A DNA stretch of 64,000 nucleotides from JBDHWG01 sp046328505 (GCA_046328505.1 JAXLWL010000003.1:868001-932000); one strand, 5' to 3'; shown: positions 33,951 to 44,288, counted from the stretch's first letter. Translations and numbers: made by a program. The notes: generated from the sequence alone by a model not told the origin.

Positions 33951-35663
33951 CTACGGATCGACAAACAGATCGACGGGTTGGAACTGAACGACGTCCACCA
34001 GACCGCGGTCGGTGAGCTTCAGATCCGGGATGACCGGCAGCGCCAGGAAGCTCAGCGCCATGAATGGCGAGTGGAGGCCGACACCCAGGCTGCGCGCGGC
34101 CGCGTCGAGACGGTCCTGCTGCTCGCGCACGACGGCCATCGGCTGGTCGGACATGAGACCCGCGATGGGCAGCGGCAGCGCGGCCAGGACCTCGCCGTCG
34201 GCCACGACGCACTGCCCGCCCTGCATGCGAGCAATCTGGAGGGTGGCCGCCATCATGTCGGCGTCGTTCGTGCCGACGATCACGATGTTGTGGGAGTCGT
34301 GGGCGACAGAAGACGCCAGCGCGCCGCGCTTCAGGCCAAAGCCGTGGACGAAGCCGAGGCCGACGTTGCCCGAGGCATGGTGCCGCTCCACCACCGCCAG
34401 TTTCAGCATGTCCCGGTCCACGTCGGCGACGGCCAGGCCGTTCTCGGTCTTGACAGGCATGACCAGGTTCCGTGTCACGATCTGGTCGGGGATAAGACCC
34501 ACGACGCGCGCCTCAGTGCCCCGCGCCGGAATCTGAAAATCCTCGACCCGCACCTGGTGGATGTTGACCGTACCGCGGAGCCGAACACTACGGGGCGATG
34601 TTGGCACGAGGAGCTGGCCGTCCTCTGCGACGAGCTCGCCGCCGCGATAGACCTGCCGGGCGTGGAACTCCTTCAGGTCGTCGAACACGACCATGTCGGC
34701 CCACCGGCCCGGCGCAAGCCCGCCATAATCGCGCAGCCCGAAGTACTCGGCCACGTTGATAGTCGCCATCTGAATCGCGGTGATTGGATCGAGACCCAGG
34801 CTGACGGCCTTACGCAGCATGAAGTTGACATGTCCTTCGTCCATGATGTCGGCCGGAGTTCGGTCATCGGTGGCGAACATGCAGCGGCGGGCATTGGCCG
34901 GCGTGACCAGGGGCAGCAGCGGCGCGAGATTGCGGGCGTTGGAGGCTTCGCGAATCATGATATACATGCCTCGATCGAGCTTCGTCTGCGCTTCTTCGAC
35001 GGTGGTGCACTCATGGTCGGAGCGCACGCCCGCGGCGATGTACGCGTTCAGGTCTTTGCCGGCCAGCCCAGGCGCGTGGCCGTCGATTCGCTTGTCGGCC
35101 GAGATGGTGAGCTTCTCCAGCATGTCCGGGTCGCGGTTGATGACGCCTGGGTAGTTCATGACCTCGGCCAGGCCGAGCACCCACTTCTCCTTGAGGAAAG
35201 GGTATAGGTCGTAGCTGCGCAGGCGCGCGCCGGAGGTTTCCATGTCCGTCGCTGGGACACACGACGAGACCATCACGTATACCGACAACGGGTTGAACTT
35301 GCTGGCATCCAGGATGTAGCGGATGCCATCCAGCCCGAGGACGTTTGCCAGCTCGTGGGGGTCGACGACGACGGTGGTGACGCCCTGCGGAACGACGGCG
35401 CGGGCGAACTCGGCGACCGTGACCATGGAGCTTTCGACGTGCATGTGGGAATCGATCAGGCCGGGCGTCAGGTACTTGCCCGCCAGGTCCACCTCGACCG
35501 CCGCGGAGTAGCCTGAACCCAGGCCCGCCACGCGGCGGCCCGCGACGGCAATATCGGTATCCTCGATTGTGCCAGAATAAACGTTGACGAGGCGGGCATT
35601 GCGGAGGACCAGATCCGCCGGGCGCTCGCCGCGTGCAACTTGAATCAATTCATCCAGGGTCAT
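33951..35663 (-). CDS. ade: Adenine deaminase
   Basis: The enzyme converts adenine to hypoxanthine in purine salvage. ATG at 35663 is chosen for the GAGGTGG ahead of it and gives 570 residues, the usual length; a longer frame exists upstream without a good start. GLIDSHMHVESSMVTVAEFA carries the metal-binding His pair, VVDPHELANVLG the next ligand, and CMFATDDRTPADI the catalytic acid region. The C-terminal part has VAHDSHNIVIVGTN, also typical of Ade. A TATAAT box (complement of 35739-35744) may be its promoter, divergent from dnaJ-like 35854. Confidence 0.93.
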   Translation of the reverse strand: MTLDELIQVARGERPADLVLRNARLVNVYSGTIEDTDIAVAGRRVAGLGSGYSAAVEVDLAGKYLTPGLIDSHMHVESSMVTVAEFARAVVPQGVTTVVVDPHELANVLGLDGIRYILDASKFNPLSVYVMVSSCVPATDMETSGARLRSYDLYPFLKEKWVLGLAEVMNYPGVINRDPDMLEKLTISADKRIDGHAPGLAGKDLNAYIAAGVRSDHECTTVEEAQTKLDRGMYIMIREASNARNLAPLLPLVTPANARRCMFATDDRTPADIMDEGHVNFMLRKAVSLGLDPITAIQMATINVAEYFGLRDYGGLAPGRWADMVVFDDLKEFHARQVYRGGELVAEDGQLLVPTSPRSVRLRGTVNIHQVRVEDFQIPARGTEARVVGLIPDQIVTRNLVMPVKTENGLAVADVDRDMLKLAVVERHHASGNVGLGFVHGFGLKRGALASSVAHDSHNIVIVGTNDADMMAATLQIARMQGGQCVVADGEVLAALPLPIAGLMSDQPMAVVREQQDRLDAAARSLGVGLHSPFMALSFLALPVIPDLKLTDRGLVDVVQFQPVDLFVDP

Positions 35664-35790
35664 GGCCACCTCGTAGGAGTTGATGATTTGTGGAATCCTG
35701 CCGTCGGCCATTCTGAGTCCGGCCGCGGCTATTCGGGTATTATAGACCGAATGACACGGCGGGGGCAACGTCATGTCCAAGAGGGCACAA

Positions 35791-35820
35791 TTCGCCCGCG
35801 CTCTTGCCGGGGACTATAAT
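35791..35820 (+). promoter_or_regulatory. Promoter of the DnaJ-like membrane protein gene
   Basis: TTCGCC (35791) and a perfect TATAAT (35815-35820) are 18 bases apart, 34 bases ahead of the coding start. It is divergent from the adenine deaminase gene. Confidence 0.5.
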
Positions 35821-35853
35821 TGTAACGATGCAGCTACCGAGCGAATGTGAGGC

Positions 35854-36936
35854 ATGACCGAAGACCTTTATGCCGTCATGGGCGTTGCCCCAACGGCGAC
35901 CCAGGAGCAGATCGACGGCGCATACCGCCGTCTCGCCCGGCAATATCATCCCGATGTCAATCCCGCGCCGGAGGCCGTCACGCGCATGCAGGCGATCAAC
36001 AACGCCTACGCCGTGCTGCGGGACCCGGAACGACGCACCCAATACGATCGATCTCGTCTGCCGGCCAGCCGCGTCTCAGCGCCGCGAGCAGCCGCGCCGG
36101 CCGCCGGTGGCTATGCTCCACCGCGACGCGCACAGGCAACGGTCGAGCGCCGTTCGGGGACGCCGGACGAGATGCCGAAGGTGTTGGGCGCGATTATCGC
36201 AGTCGGCTTGCTCATTTTCTTGCTGACCGCGGCGTGGGTTGTGACCTCCGCCCGGCGCGTCAGCGAGGAGCGCGCGGTGAATGGGTTCGCCCCGGCCGCA
36301 GCCGCGGCGCTCGCGACCCCCGCGAACCGCCTGCCGACGGCGACGCCAACAAGCCCGGTTGCGGCGGTTGTGGCAAATGTGCCGCGGCTAGAGACGCCGA
36401 CCCCGGCTCGCCTGGCCGCCGCCGTGGCGACTTCGCCGACAGGCGCTCCTCGCGCGACAGAGACGGCGACGGTTGAGACGGCGACGCCAACACCGACTGA
36501 GACGCCGACCGAGGAGCCTACCGAGACCGTCGCGCCACGCCCGGCCGGTCCGCCCCTGGCCCTTTCCGTCTCCGATCTCTACAACGAGCAGGAAAACCGG
36601 GCCGGCGGACGACGTTTCCAGCTCAAGCTCAATATCCGCAACGAGGGCCAGCAAACGCTAAACCCGCCCTGGCGCCCGCGCTTCCTTATCTACGCCGGCC
36701 AGCGACTGAAAGGCTGGGTGGATGCGAACTACTACGGCGCCGACAAGGGCGGCGTGGATCTGACTCAGCAGCCGGCCATCAAGCCGGGCCAGGAGGTGTC
36801 ATGGGCCTGGTACACGGTCACCCTTGGTCCCGACGAGTGGGTGCGCCAGGTCGAGTTCGACGCCCAGGGCTGGCGCTGGCTGTGGACGTTCGATAACAGC
36901 TTCCAGAACCCGGTGCTGAGCATCAACCGGCAGTAG
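35854..36936 (+). CDS. DnaJ-domain protein with a membrane helix and an outside beta domain
   Basis: The 360-residue protein starts with a J domain (about residues 3-65), with HPD at residues 32-34 and the typical YAVLRDPERRTQYD end, so it can stimulate an Hsp70. After a basic linker, one membrane helix follows at about 112-132 (GAIIAVGLLIFLLTAAWVV). Then comes a long Ala/Thr/Pro-rich stretch and a C-terminal domain (about 250-360) with alternating strands (FQLKLNIRNEGQQTLNPPW), like the extracellular DUF4352-type fold. J domain and beta domain would sit on opposite sides of the membrane. Confidence 0.78.
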   Translation: MTEDLYAVMGVAPTATQEQIDGAYRRLARQYHPDVNPAPEAVTRMQAINNAYAVLRDPERRTQYDRSRLPASRVSAPRAAAPAAGGYAPPRRAQATVERRSGTPDEMPKVLGAIIAVGLLIFLLTAAWVVTSARRVSEERAVNGFAPAAAAALATPANRLPTATPTSPVAAVVANVPRLETPTPARLAAAVATSPTGAPRATETATVETATPTPTETPTEEPTETVAPRPAGPPLALSVSDLYNEQENRAGGRRFQLKLNIRNEGQQTLNPPWRPRFLIYAGQRLKGWVDANYYGADKGGVDLTQQPAIKPGQEVSWAWYTVTLGPDEWVRQVEFDAQGWRWLWTFDNSFQNPVLSINRQ

Positions 36937-36984
36937 CGCCGGCCCGCGCGTGTCTCCCCTTTACTATTGCCTGTCGGAGTAGCC

Positions 36985-39291
36985 ATGGACCTGTCTCATC
37001 TCAACCCGCGCCAGCGTGAGGCTGTCGAGGCTGGCGACGGCGCAACCCTTGTGCTCGCCGGACCCGGCAGCGGCAAGACACGCGTGCTGACCTATCGCGT
37101 CGCTTTCCTCGTTACCGAATGCCAGATCTCGCCCCGCCGCATCATGGCGGTGACATTCACCAACAAGGCGGCGCGGGAGATGAAGGAGCGGCTGCAAACG
37201 CTCATCGGCGCGCAGGCGTTGGGCGAGCTTACTATCGGCACGTTCCACGCCGTGTGCGCCCGCATCCTCCGAATAGACGGCCAATACGTCGGGCTGGAGC
37301 GCGCATTCGTCATCTACGATAGTGACGACCAGACGGCGCTCGTGAAGCAAGCGATCATTGACTTGAACCTCAACGACAAGCTGTACCGGCCGGGAGCAAT
37401 GCTGGGCGCCATTTCGACGCTCAAGAACGACCTTATCGAGCCGGACGGGTTCACCCCGCGTACCCACCGCGACGAGATTGTGCGCCGCGTCTACGCCCGC
37501 TATCAGGAGGCGCTCGCCACCGCGAACGCGGTGGACTTCGACGACCTGCTCATGAAGACGGCGCAGCTTTTCCAGCACAATCCGGCGGTGCTGGCGCGCT
37601 ACCGCCAGCGCTACGCGCACATCCTGGTGGATGAGTTCCAGGACACCAACAGCGCCCAGTATCTCCTGGTCAAGCTTCTTGCCGGCCCAGACGGTAATCT
37701 ATTTCTGGTAGGCGACGAAGATCAATCGATCTACTCGTGGCGCGGCGCGGATTTCCGCAACGTGATGCGTGTTCGCGAGGATTATCCGGACGCACGGCTC
37801 ATCGTGCTGGAGCAAAACTACCGCTCGACCGGCACCATTCTCGACGCGGCCCACGGCGTCATCCAGGCAAATATCCAGCGTCATCCCAAGGCGCTGTGGA
37901 CGGAGAACGACCGAGGCGTCCAGATTTCCCGCTACGAGGCGTACAACGAGGCCGAGGAGGCGGACTACGTCGTCGGCGAAATCCAGCGCCTCGTCGCCCG
38001 CAAGCAGGCGCGTCTGGGCGAAGTCGCCGTCATGTACCGCACCAACGCCCAGTCCCGCGTCCTGGAAGACGCCTTCGTCCGCCGCAGCGTTCCGTACAAG
38101 CTGGTCGGGGCCACGCGCTTCTACGAACGCCGCGAAGTGAAGGACATCCTGGCCTACCTGCGGTTGGCCCACAATCCCAACGATACTATCAGCCTGCGGC
38201 GGGTCATCAATGTACCCAGCCGCGGCATCGGCGACAAGACCATCGCCACGCTCCTCGCGTGGGCCGAGCGCCTGGAGATGACCCCCTACGGCGCGCTGAC
38301 CCTGCTGCGCGCGGCCCGCTCCGCTGCTCCGCCGCCCCTGCCCATCCCGCCGCCTTTCGATAAGCGCGCCGAGTCGGCGCTGCTGTCGTTCGAGCATCTC
38401 ATCAGCGAGCTGGTCGCGGCAAAGCACGCGCTGGACGTGCAGGCCCTGCTCAACCTAATCCTCGAACGGACCGAGTACGAAGCGACGATTCGCGATGGGA
38501 CGGAAGAGGGGGATAGCCGGTGGGAGAACGTGCTCGAGCTGCGCACCGTGACCGGGGTGTACGCCGGACTGCCGCCTGAGGAGAGCCTGCCGACGTTCCT
38601 CGAAGAGGTCGCCCTAGTCGCCGACGTGGACGAGATCGACTCCTCGCGCGATAGCGTCACACTCATGACGCTGCACGCGGCGAAGGGGCTGGAGTTCGGT
38701 GTCGTCTTTCTTATCGGTCTCGAAGAGGAGATACTGCCGCACAAACGCAGCATGGACGAAGGCAACGCCGATGCACTGGAGGAAGAAAGGCGGCTGCTCT
38801 ACGTCGGCATGACACGGGCGAGGGAGCGCCTCTACCTGGTACACGCCTTCCGCCGCACCATTTTCGGCGCGAGCAACCTCACAAACCCGTCGCGCTTCCT
38901 CAAGGATATACCGCCGCAGCTCGTTCAGGCGACGGTTGGGCGGACGGTCGGGAGCGCGACGCGGCCCACAGCCACGTCGCGGCCGGGCCGGCAGCCCATT
39001 CCGTTCCCATCGGCGCGGGACGCGCGGCCTGGCGGGAGCGCGGACAGCGGGACTTCTGCGGCCGGCGGACGGAACGCCTACAAGCTCGGCGGGGGCGCGA
39101 CGCCAGAGGGCCAGGCCACGTTCCGCCCCGGCGACAAGGTCTCGCACCCGATGTTCGGCGAGGGGACTGTGCTCAACAGCAAGCCGAGCCGCGGCGACGA
39201 GGAAGTGGAAGTCATCTTCAAGGGCGGCGCGAAACGGCTCCTGGGCAGCTACCTAACGCGCGTCGATGCGAAGGGCAAGCCAAAAGGATAG
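36985..39291 (+). CDS. pcrA: ATP-dependent DNA helicase PcrA/UvrD
   Basis: This superfamily 1 3'-5' helicase acts in DNA repair and in removing stalled transcription complexes. ATG 36985 follows GGAG; the product has 768 residues. LVLAGPGSGKTRVLTYR is motif I, ILVDEFQDTNSAQY motif II, VGDEDQSIYSWRGAD motif III, and VTLMTLHAAKGLEF and LLYVGMTRARERLYL are motifs V and VI. The C-terminal FRPGDKVSHPMFGEGTVL is the Tudor-like domain that binds RNA polymerase in PcrA. A palindromic terminator lies just after the stop. Confidence 0.93.
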   Translation: MDLSHLNPRQREAVEAGDGATLVLAGPGSGKTRVLTYRVAFLVTECQISPRRIMAVTFTNKAAREMKERLQTLIGAQALGELTIGTFHAVCARILRIDGQYVGLERAFVIYDSDDQTALVKQAIIDLNLNDKLYRPGAMLGAISTLKNDLIEPDGFTPRTHRDEIVRRVYARYQEALATANAVDFDDLLMKTAQLFQHNPAVLARYRQRYAHILVDEFQDTNSAQYLLVKLLAGPDGNLFLVGDEDQSIYSWRGADFRNVMRVREDYPDARLIVLEQNYRSTGTILDAAHGVIQANIQRHPKALWTENDRGVQISRYEAYNEAEEADYVVGEIQRLVARKQARLGEVAVMYRTNAQSRVLEDAFVRRSVPYKLVGATRFYERREVKDILAYLRLAHNPNDTISLRRVINVPSRGIGDKTIATLLAWAERLEMTPYGALTLLRAARSAAPPPLPIPPPFDKRAESALLSFEHLISELVAAKHALDVQALLNLILERTEYEATIRDGTEEGDSRWENVLELRTVTGVYAGLPPEESLPTFLEEVALVADVDEIDSSRDSVTLMTLHAAKGLEFGVVFLIGLEEEILPHKRSMDEGNADALEEERRLLYVGMTRARERLYLVHAFRRTIFGASNLTNPSRFLKDIPPQLVQATVGRTVGSATRPTATSRPGRQPIPFPSARDARPGGSADSGTSAAGGRNAYKLGGGATPEGQATFRPGDKVSHPMFGEGTVLNSKPSRGDEEVEVIFKGGAKRLLGSYLTRVDAKGKPKG

Positions 39292-39298
39292 TAGATTG

Positions 39299-39336
39299 CG
39301 GGGTAGAGACGCCGGTATACCGCGTCTCTACCCCGC
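39299..39336. terminator. Palindromic repeat, family C, between convergent genes
   Basis: GCGGGGTAGAGACGCCGG and its mirrored half ending GCGTCTCTACCCCGC form a near-perfect hairpin. It resembles the 28-base palindrome at 13394-13421 and likewise lies between two genes that run toward each other. Confidence 0.65.
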
Positions 39337-39346
39337 ACCTGTCCCG

Positions 39347-40387
39347 TTACTTGCACGGTGTTGTCAGCGTCACCGGCGCGCCGGCGTTGAACGGGATAGC
39401 CCCGCCCTTGCCGTCCGTCAGGCGCACACCCTTGGTATCGAGCGTCGTCTCGCCGCAGCCGATGACCTGGAATGGAACCTGCGCGAGGACGCCTTCGGCC
39501 GGCCGATCAGCCTCGCCGACCTGCGCCGCCTGGACGAAGATCGTTCCGTTGGCGGCGCTGTTGCGTGGCGTCAGCGCGTCCTGGGCGAACAGCGCGCCCT
39601 CCTGCGTGGGCAGCGGGCTGGCAGTTGTCGGACGGAGCTGCTTCGCATTGTATGCCTGGCGCACTTCCGCGCCGTACACCCCTGCGGCGTTGCTAAGGGT
39701 CAGCGTCGCCGTGACGACGTCGCCCACAGCATAGGTGTCTTTCGCCGGACTCAGCGTCCACTGGGCTGTCGGGTCATTCGGCCCTGGCTCGCGGGCGATC
39801 TGCACCGGGCGTTCCTGCTGGACTTTGCTCAGAGCCGGCGGAAGGAGGGTCAACGCCTTCGTCTGCCCGCCGGTTGGCCCGCGCTTGTCATAGTTCTGCG
39901 TCACGAGCACGAGATCGAGCAGGTCCACCCGCCCATCGGCGTTCAGGTCGGCGTGCGGGTCGGAGGGGGGCTGGCTATCGTAGGCGCGGGCAACCAGGGT
40001 CAGGTCAAAGATATCGATGACCTGGTCGCCATAGGCGTCGCCGCCGGTCATAGTCAGGTCGCCCAGGACGGTCGTCGACTGCGTTGACTGGAACTGGCCT
40101 TCGACGGCCAGATAGCCGGGCATGTCCAGGCGCAGGACGTGGGTGCCTAGCGGAACATTGTTGAACGTGAAGCGTCCGTCCGCGCCTGTCTCGACGGGTG
40201 CAGAGGCGCCGCCATCCAATGTGACGTACACGCCATCGTGGTGATTGCGACCTTCGAGACGCACACGGCCACTGACGGAGCCTGTGCCGGCGGCGAGCAC
40301 GTCCGCGTGAGCCTGGATGACGGCGAAGACGGCCAGGAGAGTGACGGCGATGATAGCGGTGAGTCGGAGCACAGGTGGGGTGCGCAC
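39347..40387 (-). CDS. Secreted protein with carboxypeptidase-regulatory-like, dockerin and cohesin domains
   Basis: The 346-residue exported protein has a signal peptide (about residues 8-30). A beta-sandwich like carboxypeptidase regulatory domains follows (GTGSVSGRVRLEG, GRFTFNNVPLGTH). Then comes a dockerin-like pair of calcium loops (GDQVIDIFDLTLVARAYD and DLNADGRVDLLDLVLVTQNY). The C-terminal half (about 190-346) has SPAKDTYAVGDVVTATLTLS and GVYGAEVRQAYN, a cohesin-like fold. Having both binding halves in one chain could allow self-assembly on the cell surface. No catalytic domain is seen. Confidence 0.75.
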   Translation of the reverse strand: MRTPPVLRLTAIIAVTLLAVFAVIQAHADVLAAGTGSVSGRVRLEGRNHHDGVYVTLDGGASAPVETGADGRFTFNNVPLGTHVLRLDMPGYLAVEGQFQSTQSTTVLGDLTMTGGDAYGDQVIDIFDLTLVARAYDSQPPSDPHADLNADGRVDLLDLVLVTQNYDKRGPTGGQTKALTLLPPALSKVQQERPVQIAREPGPNDPTAQWTLSPAKDTYAVGDVVTATLTLSNAAGVYGAEVRQAYNAKQLRPTTASPLPTQEGALFAQDALTPRNSAANGTIFVQAAQVGEADRPAEGVLAQVPFQVIGCGETTLDTKGVRLTDGKGGAIPFNAGAPVTLTTPCK

Positions 40388-40389
40388 GG

Positions 40390-40851
40390 CTACTTCCCTT
40401 GCTCTTCCCAGAGCTGGCGTGTGATCTGAATGTGGCCGAGATGCTCAGCGGCGTGCTCGATGGCGTGCAGGAAGCAGTAGGCGACCGTGTTGGTCTCGGA
40501 CCGGCCGGTCAGCCTCGTGTAGCTGCGCATCACGCTCAAGTCGGCGTCCGAAACAGTGGCTGCCGCCTGGCGAACCGCGGCGAGCTTGTCGGCATACCAC
40601 GCCTTGACACTCGCCAGGTCGCCCTGCGATTGAAACTCAGCGGAACGGTCCCGCTGGACGGGCTGACTCGCGGCGCACGAGACGATCCACCACTCGGCCG
40701 CCGCGGCCGTGTGAATTGCCAGCACGTACATCGAATTGGAGTCGGGGAAAGGGGGACACCAGTTGAGGGCCTCGGGCGCGACGGCCTCCAGCTCTGCGAG
40801 GATGCTGTTGCTCAATCGCTCCACGGCCGACGCGAATTCTAGGGCAAGCAC
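40390..40851 (-). CDS. DinB-like metal-dependent helical-bundle protein
   Basis: The 153-residue protein shows the four-helix DinB/YfiT layout: LSNSILAELEAVAPEALNW near the N-terminus, VLAIHTAAAAEWWI with the first His, and FLHAIEHAAEHLGHIQITRQ with the other metal ligands near the C-terminus. Such proteins act as thiol-dependent transferases or have unknown roles. The gene is four bases upstream of the cohesin/dockerin gene on the minus strand, so it may share its transcript. Confidence 0.78.
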   Translation of the reverse strand: MLALEFASAVERLSNSILAELEAVAPEALNWCPPFPDSNSMYVLAIHTAAAAEWWIVSCAASQPVQRDRSAEFQSQGDLASVKAWYADKLAAVRQAAATVSDADLSVMRSYTRLTGRSETNTVAYCFLHAIEHAAEHLGHIQITRQLWEEQGK

Positions 40852-40976
40852 AATATCTCCTTGAAACGACAGTCTGGCAAAAGAAGTGAAGCACGGCCCG
40901 TAGTATAGCGCCGTTTGCGCTGCGGCGCAACGCTATCCCGTGATGCCAACCAGTTAAGCATGTTTTAAGATTTCCA

Positions 40977-41005
40977 TTGCCGGAGCCATATCCTTTGGCT
41001 TTACT
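40977..41005 (+). promoter_or_regulatory. Promoter of the large secreted protein gene
   Basis: TTGCCG at 40977-40982 and TTTACT at 41000-41005 are 17 bases apart. A GC-rich hairpin lies upstream near 40909-40935. The rest of the 318-base gap is a leader of about 160 bases with no other feature I could identify. Confidence 0.45.
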
Positions 41006-41169
41006 GTGCGTTTCTTAATCTAGGTGAATGCGATCTTGTTCTGTTGGCGGAAGAAGGAGGTGCTACCACCGGCGACTCTTCTTCGCAGACGTGTGGCGGG
41101 CGGAACTGAGAGGCCGCTCATCACAAGGCAAGCATCGTGGCAACACATTTTCAAGGGAGGTTAGGCACA

Positions 41170-44100
41170 ATGAGACGAATTCTCGTCATCGCCGTCCTGG
41201 CGCTGGCCCTGGCTTTGGGCCTCGCGTTGGGTGTCGCGCTCGCTACTGACAGCAGCGCGCAGGCCAGCCCGACACCTGGCAACTATGTCCAGCTGCCGGT
41301 CCTTGGCTACATCGGCAACACAAAGTCGGGCCTGGACTGGATTATCGAGGCCCAGAACGTCGGCTCGACGTGGACCAAGATTGCACTCTTGCTCTTCGCC
41401 GAGAACTCTGGCTTCTGCCAGCCGCAGGCGCAGAACCCGTTCAAGATTGAGTGCACGGGCTTGCTGAAGCCTGGCACGAGCTGGGTGTGGACGAGCGCGC
41501 AGCTGCCGGCAACGGCAAAGAGCGCGATCGCCATCAGCTACAACCCGTTCCCGCAGCAGGGCAACCTGTACTGGCGCTGCGAGGACTGGACGAACGTGCT
41601 GAACAAGGCGACATGGCCTGAGGGTTGGCCGAGCGTGACATCGACGCCGGGGCAGTTCCCGTTCAACTGGAACCCGTTCTACGGCGAGCCGATCGCTATC
41701 GAAGTCATCCGCAAGGTTCCGGGCAACGTGACGCCGTCCTACTACATGTCGGACGCGTACAGCGGCGTAAGCGCGGCGCAAGACGGCGCGTACGACCCGC
41801 TGTTCGGTGGCTTCGCGTACTACGCGCCGGTGGTGTACTCTGGGTACAACGGATGGAACAGCTGGCTGTACATCCAGAACAGCGGCACGGAGTGCACGAG
41901 CATTGAGCTGTGGTTCAAGGATCGTGACAGCTGCCTCCGCGCGCAGATCTGCTCGGTGGCGCAGGTATCGCCGGGCTACAGCGCGCAGTTCAACGTGGCC
42001 GGCTGCGTGAGCACGGGCTTCACGGGCAGCGTGTGGATCCGCGCATCGCAGCCGTTGGGCATCGTGGTCGACCAGATCGGCCAGGACGTCCTGATGAGCT
42101 ATACCGGTGTCCCGGCAGAGTTGTGCTACATCTTCAACGGCCAGTGCCTCAGCACCGGTGGTGGGTCGCAGGTGGCCTACGGGCCGCTGATCTACCGTGA
42201 GACCAACGGCTGGGCGACGGTGATCCATGTTCAGAACATGAGCAGCATCGTGGCGGCGAAGGTGAAGGTGTACTTCGTCGACCAGAGCGGCGACATCATC
42301 ACGACGCTGGTGGACTGGATCTGCCCGCGAGGTGAGACGGAGTTCCCGCTGGCGCTGGTGAACAACCTGCCTGGGCAGTATGTCGGCGCGTGCGCGTCGA
42401 GAGCCAGGCGTGGGAGTCGCCTGGTGACCCGGCAGTGAACGCAGTGCCGATCGCGGCCGTTGCCGAGTTGCTGCAGTACAGCAGCCCGACCAAGATCCTG
42501 CAGGCGACGGCGTACAACCTGTTCCCGGAGGATCAGGGCTATGTGTGGCAGATCGGCGCGGGTGACGCGAATGGTCTGCAGGGTGGCGTGGCCGTGATCG
42601 GTATCCCGTCGTTCGCCAAGCGCGGCAACCAGCCGCTGAACCTGACGACGGACATCGCGATCCAGAACCTGGTGCCGAAGCCGGGCTTCACGGACTTCGT
42701 GGTCTATGTCTACGACCAGAACGGTCTGCTGGACTACGTGTGCGAGAAGCTGAACGAGAAGCAGGTCGAGTACATCAACCTGGACAACTGGGGCTGGATC
42801 CAGCCCGGCTTCCTGGGCAGCGCGGTCATCTCCGCGGTGTACTGGGAGCATGACGTGATCACCGGCATCCCGGTGTTCGGCTCGCAGAACCCGCAGATTC
42901 CGATCCTGCTGCGCAACGTGGTGGGTCTGGCTGCGGTGAAGGTCGAGCGCGCGGTGCCAGTCGCGCCTGGCGCAGTTCCGCCTGGCGACATCACCGGCAC
43001 GAGCGAGGGCTTCCCGATCCCGCCGGGCTTCGACTTCGAGGGCTACATTCCGCAGTGCCCTGGCGTGCCGACTTCCTGCGCGCCGACCGACCTGCTGATC
43101 ACCGTCTGCGCGCCCTACGCGGGAGCCTCCATCCTGGTTCAGGACGAAGAGAACCCGCTGACCATCTTCTGGTGGACATGGGCTCATCCGGGCAACATCC
43201 CTCAGCCGCAGATCAACCCGCAGACCGGCACGGTGTCCTACTACATCCCGGCCGCGAGCGGCACGAACTTCACCGGCATTGGCGCGGATGGCATCATCAG
43301 CGGCCACCGCTATCGGATCCGCATCGGTGACTTCCAGCACGAGGTTCCGCCGCTGGCGACCAACTTCCTGGGCACCTTCGCGCAAGAAGTTTCCGACGGC
43401 GTCCACTACTGGGCCAACATGCCCGGCATCGACACGGTCATCCTGGTTCCGTGCCAGAGCGGCGCCGCCGCTGGCGTGCCGGTGCTGCCGTACGTCGTGA
43501 ACGTGGCCCCGCCGGCTGGCGTGATCGAGGGCTATGAGAGCGCCGGCGCACCCGTTGGTGTCGGCAACGGCCTCCCGACGTGGGACGGCGCGCCTCTGAA
43601 CCCGAACGCCGGCAAGTACATCGCCCTGTGGCTGGCCCCGACGGCCGCCAACCAGAGCGGTACGTTCCTGCAGGCGGTTCGCACGAACACCGAGGGTTAC
43701 TTCAAGTTCAACAACGTGAACCCGTGCTTGACCTACGAGCTCAAGTTCGTCAGCGACATCAACGGCACGTCGACCGATTTCGTGATCCCGGATGTCGTGG
43801 CGACGGTCGATGGCCAGAAGTACATGGTCTACGCGGGTGGCATCTACGGCCCAGGCCCACGGCCTCTGCCGGGTGGCCCGGCTGGCCCCGACCTCGCGGC
43901 CATCAACTTCGTGAAGGTGTTCCAGCAGGGTAATCTCGGCAACGCCCCGGCGGTTCCGGCGGGTGACAGCACCACTCTGACCGCATACAATTCCAACCTC
44001 GGCAGCGCTATTGGGGCGACCGGCGGATCGCGGATCGTCTATGGTTGGGCGAGCCTGGGTCCTCTTCCGTTCCAGCAGAACCAGATACCGCTGGGCGAGA

Positions 44101-44288
44101 ACCTGACGGGCACGAACACGGCCACTTACCGGCAGCGGTGGGTTGGCGACAGCCTTCTGACCCCGTATGGTTGCAATAACGTTGGGGTGGTCGTTCCTCA
44201 GGACCAGACCACCAATACGGGCGTCTTCGGCCTCGTCAACTCCGTCTCGACCTGTACGTTGACCAACGTCACCCAGGGTACTCCGTGA
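41170..44288 (+). pseudogene. Large secreted repeat protein, likely surface-layer type, with a one-base frameshift
   Basis: Read as one protein this is about 1,039 residues. ATG 41170 follows AAGGGAGG, and a signal peptide (RRILVIAVLALALALG) comes next. Four segments look like variants of one repeat, each with an aromatic residue, IQN or VQN, and Cys later: near YIGNTKSGLDWIIEAQN, SGYNGWNSWLYIQN, ETNGWATVIHVQN and NLTTDIAIQN. The C-terminal third has a prealbumin-like domain (GYFKFNNVNPCLTYELKF). The first frame is lost near 42390 (GGCGCGTGCGCG lacks a G), so it stops at 42438 while the second frame continues to 44288. Codon choice is strongly biased to C/G-ending codons, as in highly expressed genes. 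No wall-sorting motif is seen at the C-terminus. I cannot assign a function beyond a secreted structural protein. Confidence 0.7.

Noticed and set aside
33711..35207. 498-codon plus-strand frame opposite adenine deaminase
   Set aside because: It is a shadow of the well-conserved ade gene.
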